NCBI GenBank assembly: GCA_023664345.1
Contig: JAMPFQ010000016.1
Location: 53,443-91,586, forward strand
Direction: 5' to 3'
Source of the DNA: Lachnospiraceae bacterium
Lineage (GTDB): Bacteria > Bacillota > Clostridia > Lachnospirales > Lachnospiraceae
DNA length: 38,144 nt
This document shows positions 16,801 to 22,466 of this stretch, piece after piece. Each line of letters opens with the position of its first letter. The first letter of the stretch is position 1. The notes under the pieces were generated by a model. That model was given only the letters and a program-made list of their open reading frames with translations. It searched no databases and was not told the origin of the DNA. A program made the position numbers and the translations under genes.

Positions 16801-17321
16801 AAGATATTATTAAGACTGCCACAGAGCAGGCTTTGGAAATTCTTCGCCAAATGAATGAGAACAGAGAAAGCTTTCGGAAGCTTGGTTTAACCTTTGAGGA
16901 AAAAGCGTTCTATGATATTTTAATTGCCCTGCGTGATCAATACAATTTTGAATATGGAACAGACAGAGAAGCAGACGGTGTTGTCATTAATGACAAATGT
17001 AAGACCCTGGCTAAAAAGGTAAAAGAAATAATTGACACCAAATCATCCTTTGCTGATTGGCTTAATAACCAGAATGTGCGTAATCAGTTGAAACTTGATA
17101 TCAAAATCTGTCTGGTGAAGAATGGGTATCCGCCACAGTATAGTCCTGAAGTTTTCAGTAAGGTCATGGAACAGGTTGAAAATTTTGAAGAGTATTCTGG
17201 CGCTGCTATTTCTAGCAAGATAATATCAACTTCATCTAAGGTGTATCCGTATGAGCTGGATGAACGCACAAAGATGGTTGCAGAAGAATCTGTGTATTAT
17301 GGCAATAAGGAAGAACATTAG
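13875..17321 (+). CDS. hsdR: Type I restriction endonuclease/translocase subunit
   Basis: ATP-dependent DNA translocase and nuclease that cuts unmodified DNA. The 1148-residue protein starts 3 nt after the hsdS stop, behind an AGGAG site. It has the PD-(D/E)XK nuclease core (Asp145, then Glu159-Leu-Lys161), Walker A GATGCGKT (303-310), the DEAHR box (415-419), motif III FTGTP, and a second RecA-like domain with the SRVNRKYHGK region. The C-terminal 300 residues are helical and charged and probably bind HsdM. All key residues are present, so the system looks intact. Confidence 0.96.
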   Translation: MAKLKEYNGHYCESEYEYAFISFLENEGWTYSSGNKISRVTKRDVLIADDFKKFIADTNSDLTEDEVIQIFDNVRLVGAESDFAALHKVYGWMVDGVQFTPQDGIARMIPLINFEKSFDKNIFRVVNQFTVEYTNNGQKENRRPDVLLFVNGMPLCSIELKNPADSNATIYDAWEQINIRYWRDIPHLLHYCPLACISDGVKTRLGTVRTPYEHFYAWRKVKDGDVVSTLPFAEMETMIKGVYAPERFLEIFRDYIYFQDSIYDSDEIEIVCRYPQFFATRLLKESIINSVVEKSGKGGTYFGATGCGKTYTMAFLARQLALRCTNIPQIGSPTIILIVDRDELQKQGAKLFTKSKEFLNLGEVSVIKNRAQLRQELGARQSGGFYICTIQKFCDREDDKIGLINDRQNIICFSDEAHRTQLEHSKKIQFSKDADENMKAMVSKPYAKVLKEAFPQATFVGFTGTPIAETYQTFGDEIDRYTMDQAVADGLTVSIKYHPRIAKVLLDEEKVKEIENYYKKCADDGATFEDIEASKEAMSSMEVILGEPSRLERLAVDIHDHYIASCAGDPDRIQKAMIVCSNRKIAYALLQKFKDNYPEWFEERKSPEGVSVTEEELKKLKPMPFIAMVSSVGSNDERNMYNYLGGVKNDKRSEEFDTVFKQEKSNFHIAIVVDMWITGFDVPCLTYLYNDKPLKKHMLIQTISRVNRKYHGKEFGMVIDYIGIRDNMREAMKLYGGDTSVAPTSDDVAQATTVFREELGVLKTLFTGYDLVPFLNPDCDPARRYRLLAKAAEYVFVSTQELRSEGSKGSQKVSFKTYFLRTVKRMRMAFDTCQPSGYLGEEESALAQCFMAIAGFVRKMSGTSEVDTDIMNRAVSRMVEEALKYNQVESVLESGEEEDIFSPEYFEKLSDVKMPATKLELLVKMLRKQIKEYEKVNQLAAKSFQEMLEKTIAEYHERRKHLSAEEAGEAQEQASEDIIKTATEQALEILRQMNENRESFRKLGLTFEEKAFYDILIALRDQYNFEYGTDREADGVVINDKCKTLAKKVKEIIDTKSSFADWLNNQNVRNQLKLDIKICLVKNGYPPQYSPEVFSKVMEQVENFEEYSGAAISSKIISTSSKVYPYELDERTKMVAEESVYYGNKEEH

Positions 17322-17374
17322 AATTTGCTGAGTATGTATAGCAAGGCACAGAATTTTTTTAAGGCAGAGAGTGC

Positions 17375-17709
17375 TTGGCAAAGGGCTTTCAGATATCGGA
17401 TGAAAGAGTAGAAACGGAGTTGCTTCTTACGAATCCGCTGGTTTATAAACTTGATTTTAATGATTTACAGGAAAATATTGCAAATACAAATAACGAAGCT
17501 AATAAGAGAGAACATATTGAATGTTCGAAACCTTTTCCAAAGAAAAATATAAAGATGGTATGCTGGAATGGTTAGAGGATTTGGAAGAAATGAAAAATTT
17601 TGGCGAAGCAAAAGAAAACTTACGGCAAAGATTGCTGAGATGGAAGCAAAGCTTTTGAATAAAATGGGACAACTAAAGATAAGCGGTTGGAATGAAAGTG
17701 ATGTGTAAT
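17375..17709 (+). pseudogene. Decayed coding remnant after hsdR
   Basis: Three short reading frames follow one another: a piece from a TTG at 17375 (QISDERVETELLLTNP), a piece from an ATG at 17521 (MFETFSKEKYKDGMLEWLEDLEE) and a piece ending at 17707-17709 (IAEMEAKLLNKMGQLKIS). Joined across two frameshifts they would read as one charged helical protein end. I do not recognise the family. It is most likely an old gene broken by indels. Confidence 0.45.
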
Positions 17710-17748
17710 GAGGTGCGTAGCGAATGATGTTTAGATATTATCTATTGT

Positions 17749-18591
17749 TTGTTTAAGTTTGAAAAGAGAAGATATTATGATGAGGCTTTTAAGTGCCTTT
17801 GTAATCTTCAGTATGATAATTTAAGCACAGAAGAGCAGACCCATTTGCAAAATTTTTTAATAAATTTGCTACAAGATGAGGATGTCAGAGAAAATTGTAA
17901 TCATATATTTGATGCAGCGCAAGCGATGCGTCAAGGTGAGCGTATACCACACGATAAGTTAGATGTTGCTGTTAAGGAAAGTAGTTTGCAATTTTACGAA
18001 AATACTTATTTATTAAATGTAGGAGAGCATGACAACAGCGATTATTGGAAATATACAAAACAGTTTGTAGATATGATAGAGAGTGATACAGAAAATAATG
18101 GGAAAAACGGTGTATATCCATATAGGGCGTGTAATCCCTACAAAACCATTGAAAATATTATAATAAATGGTTCTGCCCGATATAATTCAGCGCAAATGAA
18201 AATAATGATTGGAAGTATCCGTAATGCGCTGTTAGCATCAAATCAAACTATAGAGGCAAAAACGGATGCTATAGAACTTTTGTGTATTTTACAAGGGGCA
18301 CATCCGAAAAATAAGCAGATTAACATGCTGCGGAAAGAAATATTAGTTCGGTGGAATGAAGTAATTGAGGCAAAGAGGTTGTTTTATGAAAATGGATATA
18401 ATCGCGAAAATCTGGCATTAAATTTTAACCTTTTACAATTATTTTTAGGGAATGTTAATGAAAAAGACTTTATTCGTAATATTGTACAGATTCAGAATAG
18501 CGAGATTGCTTCAATGATAGTTGCATTAAAAACAATGGAGAGAGTGTTAAATAATATTGGCAACAGAAAATCAGCAAGCCAGAATAAATAA
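17749..18591 (+). CDS. Helical protein of unknown function, probably 5'-truncated
   Basis: Function unknown. The open frame runs from a TTG at 17749 for 280 codons, with no ATG or ribosome binding site at its start. The frame is open back to a TGA at 17725 and adds LDIIYCLF, which reads as if it continues the protein, so the real N-terminus may be lost. The sequence is strongly alpha-helical, with repeat-like helix pairs (YYDEAFKCLCNLQYDNLSTEEQTH, later AKTDAIELLCILQGAHPKNKQ) resembling HEAT-like solenoids. No catalytic motif is seen. It is AT-rich and lies between the hsd operon and the AlbA_2 gene, so a defence-associated role is possible but not shown. Confidence 0.5.
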   Translation: MFKFEKRRYYDEAFKCLCNLQYDNLSTEEQTHLQNFLINLLQDEDVRENCNHIFDAAQAMRQGERIPHDKLDVAVKESSLQFYENTYLLNVGEHDNSDYWKYTKQFVDMIESDTENNGKNGVYPYRACNPYKTIENIIINGSARYNSAQMKIMIGSIRNALLASNQTIEAKTDAIELLCILQGAHPKNKQINMLRKEILVRWNEVIEAKRLFYENGYNRENLALNFNLLQLFLGNVNEKDFIRNIVQIQNSEIASMIVALKTMERVLNNIGNRKSASQNK

Positions 18592-18721
18592 TGTAATTGA
18601 AGTAAAAAGGTGTGTATTTGCATAAAACTTAAATTAATATGGTTAAGAACAACAAAAAACATGCCGAGTTCGAGTGATGGAATGGAATTTCTATTGAAAC
18701 TGATAATAAAGAGGAAATCTT

Positions 18722-20242
18722 ATGGAGTTAGAAATTGGTATTGAGGACATATTGAAAAAAGAGAAAATTGAATCTGACCGTATTGAATTTAAAGAGGGCT
18801 GGAATCCGGATGATATTTATCGCAGCATCTGCGCATTTGCCAATGACTATAATAATGAGGGCGGGGGATATATCATAGTCGGTGTTAAGGAAAATGAGGG
18901 AATGGCTGTAAGACCTGTAAAGGGCATTCCCGAAAACAAGTTAGATGAAATACAGAGGGAAATGCTGGGCTATAACAATAAAATGTCCCCAACGTATTTT
19001 CCCAAAGTTGTTCCCGTGCAGGTAGACGAAAAGTGGATATTGGTGATAATTGCAAGGACTGGACAACAAAGACCGTATAAGGTGCCGGAGTATGTTACAA
19101 GCAGGGAAGATAAGAAATATGGCTATTATATTCGTTATTTGACAAATTCGGTAAAGGCAAATGCTGAACAGGAGCGTGAACTTATTGGTATGTCAGATCA
19201 AACGCCTTTTGACTGCAGAGCAAATCACAAGGCGACATTTGACGATATTTCACCGGTATTATTGGAGGATCACTTGCGTAAAACGGGCAGTAAGCTGGCA
19301 AGGCAGGTAAGGGAACGTGGGGTAGAAGCAATTTTGGAGGAGATGCAGTTGTTAGAAGGACCACCGGAATTAAGGTATATTCAAAATGTTGCGCTCATGA
19401 TGTTTTGTGAACACCCAGAAAAGTTTTTTCGGTATACTTATGTCCAAATGACTCTATTTCCAGAGGGCAGTGTGGAAAATCCAAGTGTAAGTGAGGATTT
19501 TCCTAATATTACGGGTTCGGTGCCGCAGATGATACAGGCGACAATGGAGCGTTTTAGGAATATTTTCATTCGTGACAAGGTTATAAAGGTTCCGGGTCAA
19601 ATGGAGTCAGTGAGGATTACGAATTATCCATATGAAGCAATCGAAGAAGCTGTCGTGAATGCGTTTTATCACAGGGATTATATGTCTTGTGAACCCGTAA
19701 CAATAGAAATTGAGCCGGATTGCATCAACATTATCAGTTTTCCGGGAATAGATCGTTCTATATCCCAGAAGACAATCATGGAAGGCAGGAGATTTATCTC
19801 CAGGTACTATCAGAATAGGCGTCTGGGGGAGTTTTTAAAGGAATTGGATTTGTCGGAGGGGCATTCTACAGGAATTCCGACGATACAGGATGAATTGGAA
19901 AAGAATGGTTCTCCCAGAGCAGAATTCTTTACAGATGAGGACCGACGTGCTACGAGAATTCGGATTCCCGTTCATCCGGCTTTTTTGACGGACAATGATG
20001 CAGATGCTGAAGTGACGGAAAAAGCGACGAAAAAAGCGACGGAAAAAACGCGGAAACAATATGCTGATATAAGCAAACTGATGTCAGATGATAAATGGCA
20101 TAAAACATCAGAAGTCGCAGAGTGGCTTAAACTTAGGGAGACAAGAACAAAGCAGTTATTGAAAGAAATGGTTGCTTTGGGAGAATTGGAAGATGATGGA
20201 AAGACCAAAGGAAGAATGTATAAAATAATTCGTCGCAAATAA
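18722..20242 (+). CDS. AlbA_2 (Schlafen-type) domain regulator with ATPase-like and winged-helix domains
   Basis: Predicted DNA-binding regulator of the COG2865 type. The 506 residues show an N-terminal AlbA_2 domain (about 8-130; ESDRIEFKEGW and GGGYIIVGVKE), a helical middle, a GHKL/HATPase_c_4-like domain (about 300-400; EAIEEAVVNAFYHRDY) and a C-terminal winged helix (about 440-506; KTSEVAEWLKLRETRTKQLLKEM). A repetitive lysine-rich linker (TEKATKKATEKT) joins the last two. A GAGGAAAT ribosome binding site precedes the ATG. Such genes often sit inside or beside Type I restriction loci; the function there is not settled. A second, out-of-frame C-terminal end follows the stop. Confidence 0.87.
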   Translation: MELEIGIEDILKKEKIESDRIEFKEGWNPDDIYRSICAFANDYNNEGGGYIIVGVKENEGMAVRPVKGIPENKLDEIQREMLGYNNKMSPTYFPKVVPVQVDEKWILVIIARTGQQRPYKVPEYVTSREDKKYGYYIRYLTNSVKANAEQERELIGMSDQTPFDCRANHKATFDDISPVLLEDHLRKTGSKLARQVRERGVEAILEEMQLLEGPPELRYIQNVALMMFCEHPEKFFRYTYVQMTLFPEGSVENPSVSEDFPNITGSVPQMIQATMERFRNIFIRDKVIKVPGQMESVRITNYPYEAIEEAVVNAFYHRDYMSCEPVTIEIEPDCINIISFPGIDRSISQKTIMEGRRFISRYYQNRRLGEFLKELDLSEGHSTGIPTIQDELEKNGSPRAEFFTDEDRRATRIRIPVHPAFLTDNDADAEVTEKATKKATEKTRKQYADISKLMSDDKWHKTSEVAEWLKLRETRTKQLLKEMVALGELEDDGKTKGRMYKIIRRK

Positions 20243-20259
20243 AAGCGACGAAAAAAGCG
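20020..20259 (+). repeat. 19-bp direct repeat across the 3' end of the AlbA_2 gene
   Basis: The 19-mer AAAAGCGACGAAAAAAGCG occurs at 20020-20038, inside the linker codons, and again at 20241-20259, starting at the stop codon. Both copies can encode the KATKKA linker. The 221-bp unit between the starts of the copies encodes the present C-terminal winged helix. Confidence 0.9.
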
Positions 20260-20340
20260 TCAAAAGAGGATAAGGTAAGAAATATGCTGCACTCTATGCA
20301 TAAAAAGGGTGTTATTGGCCGGGATGGACCTAATCGGTGA
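20242..20340 (+). pseudogene. Alternative C-terminal (winged-helix-like) end of the AlbA_2 gene
   Basis: In a frame shifted relative to the gene, codons from 20242 read KATKKASKEDKVRNMLH and then MHKKGVIGRDGPNR before TGA at 20338. This resembles the usual last helix and wing of AlbA_2 regulators (a KG-I/V-I-x-R-x-G-x-N/D-R pattern). It starts in the second copy of the 19-bp repeat, so it looks like a displaced or replaced C-terminus. It has no start codon of its own. Confidence 0.5.
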
Positions 20341-20443
20341 TTATCTAAACGGCTAAAAAATTTTTTTCTAAGATAATTGCTTAGATGATTTTAGATGATG
20401 GAGATATGTTTAAAAGCTATTGCTGTGAATAAGGAGTTGAAAA

Positions 20444-20548
20444 ATGACTACGCCATCAAAAAGAGACTGGAAGCTGTACCAGGAAAAGATTAAGGAGTGG
20501 CAGGAACACTACATGGAGAAATTGGTAAAGGAATATGCTGATTATTGA
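20444..20548 (+). pseudogene. Frameshifted small gene (MTTPSKRDWK-type protein)
   Basis: A 34-codon ORF with a good AAGGAG ribosome binding site encodes MTTPSKRDWKLYQEKIKEWQ and a second helix ending KEYADY. From memory, this opening belongs to a small, roughly 100-residue protein of unknown function widespread in Lachnospiraceae, whose sequence continues with LLSS-x-SEKFW. Here the +1 frame after EYAD reads LLSSSEK and stops, so a one-base deletion plus truncation is likely. The family recollection was not checked. Confidence 0.5.
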
Positions 20549-20563
20549 GTTCGAGTGAAAAGT

Positions 20564-20608
20564 AAAATCCCTACAAAGCTTGTAGTTGTGGGCTTTGTAG
20601 GGATTTTT
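20564..20608 (+). terminator. Strong rho-independent terminator
   Basis: A 16-bp perfect stem, AAAATCCCTACAAAGC (20564-20579) with GCTTTGTAGGGATTTT (20592-20607), a 12-nt loop and a T-run built into the 3' arm. It follows the small frameshifted gene. Confidence 0.9.
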
Positions 20609-20619
20609 AAATTAGCGTT

Positions 20620-20642
20620 GGGTACGATTTGGGTACATTTTT
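20620..20642. repeat. Paired GGGTAC repeat, left copy
   Basis: Two GGGTAC hexamers 11 bp apart (GGGTACGATTT, then GGGTACATTTTT). A matching pair (GGGTACATTTTGGGTAC) lies at 22210-22226 in the same orientation. Together they bracket the transposase remnant and the broken DUF1016 gene. Confidence 0.7.
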
Positions 20643-20735
20643 AATATTTTAGTCTTCTACAATAATTGCAAGAAATACAAGCAACTTAAGAAATTTCTTT
20701 GCAGGTTTTTAGAAAACGGCCAATCAGGAGACCAA

Positions 20736-21152
20736 ATGTACAAGCTAACAGATAAATCACAACCCTCTCTCTTTGACTTTAACCAGCCCATGGGACTGCA
20801 GATGGATCCGGAAAACCGCTGGATTCGGATGGCGGAGCAAATCCCCTGGGACGTGTCTGAAGTAAAATATGCAGAGCTGTTTCCAAGCGATACCGGGAAT
20901 GTTGCAAAACCGATGTGCCTGGTGCTCGGTTCCCTGATCGTTCAGAAAAAGTTCCAGTATGGTGACAGGGAGAATCCGCCAGGGCCGCCGTCTTCCGAAA
21001 ATGGTACAGAAGAAAGCCGCATGGCGGAAGAGGAAGCGCCCAAAGAAGGAATCCTTGCAATCGATGCCACCTGTGCCCCGGCCAACATCCGGTATCCGCA
21101 GGAAGATACTGTTGATTCTAACAATCTTTCGGCTGTACGAGCAACAAGATAA
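20736..21152 (+). pseudogene. Internally deleted IS transposase (IS1182-like N-terminus)
   Basis: The ORF opens with a transposase-like N-terminus (MYKLTDKSQPSLFDFNQPMG, later NRWIRMAEQIPWD and YAELFPSDTGNVAKP), as in IS1182/IS5-related transposases. It then jumps from QKKFQYGDRE to a Pro/Glu-rich linker and the DATCAPANIRYPQ motif that begins the DDE catalytic core. The DNA-binding/helical region between is missing, and the rest of the catalytic domain is lost after the IRYPQ motif, leaving a 138-residue chimera. An AGGAG ribosome binding site remains. It cannot be an active transposase. Element ends were not identifiable. Confidence 0.75.
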
Positions 21153-21168
21153 AAATCTAAAATTATTA

Positions 21169-21194
21169 AATTGGCTACACGCGTGTAGCCAATT
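21169..21194. promoter_or_regulatory. 26-bp perfect palindrome before the DUF1016 gene
   Basis: Positions 21169-21194 read identically on both strands: half-site AATTGGCTACACG and its exact complement, with no spacer. It ends 14 bp before the ATG of the broken DUF1016 gene, next to its GGGGAGAG ribosome binding site. It could be an operator for a dimeric repressor, an RNA hairpin masking the ribosome binding site, or a terminator without a T-run. Confidence 0.85.
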
Positions 21195-21208
21195 GGGGAG
21201 AGTGAAAA

Positions 21209-22148
21209 ATGGCGAATACGGAATTGATGGATACAGAAGATAAACTGAAGTTTTATCAAGATGTTTATGCTATATTGAATGACGCAAAGAGTAAAACATA
21301 TGAAGCGGCTAATAATATCATGACATATGCATATTGGAATGTCGGAAAAAGAATTATTGAGTAGGAGCAAAAGGGAAATAGAAAAGCAAAGTACGGTTCA
21401 TATCTTATAAAACGCCTTTCACAAGAATTGTCTGATGAATATGGTACAGGATTTTCGGTTGCCAATATTAAGAATTGCAGACAATTATATTTGACATTCC
21501 CAAAGGAATCCTATGGTTATTCATTGATTGGAAAAATTCATTGGTCACATCTTAGAACTATTATGCGATTGGATAATGAAGAAGAGCGGAATTTTTATTT
21601 GAATGAGATTGTAAACGAATATTGGTCTGTTAAGGAATTGGAGCGTAATATAAAGTCGGGCTACTTTAAAAGGATTCTCTCAACGCAATTTCCTGAGAAG
21701 ATTGGGCAGGCACCTAAATTTGTAAAAGATCCATATGTTTTAGAGTTTATGGGCATAAAAGGTAGTAATGCGGTTATTGAAAAAGATGTAGAAAATGCAA
21801 TTATTAGTAATTTGCAAAAGTTTTTATATCGACTTAGTGTTTTGCAATTGTATATTGAAATGTTTTGTATTGATAGATTTGAAAACTCATAAGCTGACAC
21901 ACCAGGATATTGGGCAAATGGATATGTATATCAGAATGTTTGATGATTTGAAGCGACAAGCGGATGATAATCCTACAATCGGAATTATTTTCTGTACAGA
22001 TAAAGATGAAACGATGGTTAAGTATTCTGTTTTAAATGAAAGTGAGCAGATATTTGCATCTAAGTATATGACGGTGTTGCCTACAGTAGAAGAATTACAG
22101 GATGAATTAGAACATACTCAATTGATGTATAATGAAAATGAATTATGA
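21209..22148 (+). pseudogene. Broken DUF1016 (YhcG-type) PD-(D/E)XK nuclease gene
   Basis: Homologous to DUF1016/YhcG nucleases, often found with restriction loci. The ATG at 21209 follows GGGGAGAG. Two lesions are clear. An in-frame TAG at 21362-21364 replaces a residue in the conserved WNVGKRIIE-x-EQKG stretch. Near 21826 the frame shifts, and about two dozen residues between NLQKFL and YIDLVF are missing. After the shift the catalytic part continues in the other frame (YIDLVF, IDLKTHKLTHQD, GQMDMYIRM) to the stop at 22146-22148. Catalytic Asp and the D-x-K motif survive, but no intact product is possible without recoding. Confidence 0.88.
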
Positions 22149-22174
22149 CATTAAGAGAGCAATCCTTAAAAAAT

Positions 22175-22193
22175 TGCGACATGTCGCACTTTT
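22175..22193 (+). terminator. Short terminator after the DUF1016 remnant
   Basis: A 14-bp palindrome TGCGACATGTCGCA (22175-22188) is flanked by A-rich sequence and followed by CTTTTT. It forms a 5-bp GC-rich stem with a CATG loop, lengthened by A-T pairs. Confidence 0.55.
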
Positions 22194-22209
22194 TGAAAAA
22201 GATATGTAT

Positions 22210-22226
22210 GGGTACATTTTGGGTAC
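22210..22226. repeat. Paired GGGTAC repeat, right copy
   Basis: GGGTACATTTTGGGTAC, the counterpart of the pair at 20620-20642, in direct orientation 1.59 kb away. Confidence 0.7.
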
Positions 22227-22261
22227 ACCAGCTTTGAAACCACATAAACGACAAACAAAAC

Positions 22262-22359
22262 CGTATCAAAACGATACGATTTTACAAGAAAAAACAATCT
22301 AAAATAGCAATTGCAATGAACAGGAAAAAGGGACTGCCCTGTCACATCGGCTGCAGTCC
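22262..22359 (-). terminator. Two orphan minus-strand hairpins before glgP
   Basis: GGACTGC (22331-22337) pairs with GCAGTCC (22353-22359); on the minus strand this stem is followed by CTTTTT, a normal terminator. CGTATC (22262-22267) pairs with GATACG (22273-22278) and on the minus strand is followed by GTTTTG. No minus-strand gene now reads into them, so they look like leftovers of a deleted element or gene. The rest of 22149-22466 holds only the glgP promoter. Confidence 0.5.
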
Positions 22360-22373
22360 GCATAAAATAGAAG

Positions 22374-22402
22374 TTGCAGAATTTACATTTGCGTGATATT
22401 CT
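22374..22402 (+). promoter_or_regulatory. glgP promoter
   Basis: TTGCAG (22374-22379), 17-bp spacer and TATTCT (22397-22402), with an extended TGA directly before the -10. It lies 65 bp before the glgP start. Confidence 0.6.
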
Positions 22403-22466
22403 ACAGGATATAGGAAATCATAGGAATTATATGGAAAAATGATGAACTGAAAGCAGGAGGTATCAC

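Noticed and set aside
18665..20558. 12-bp direct repeat GAGTTCGAGTGA at 18665-18676 and 20547-20558 flanking the AlbA_2 gene
   Set aside because: Many 12-mer pairs are expected by chance in 38 kb, and neither copy sits in other mobile-element signals.
20736..21200. Complete insertion sequence with terminal inverted repeats
   Set aside because: The transposase is deleted, and I could not match terminal inverted repeats or target-site duplications around it.
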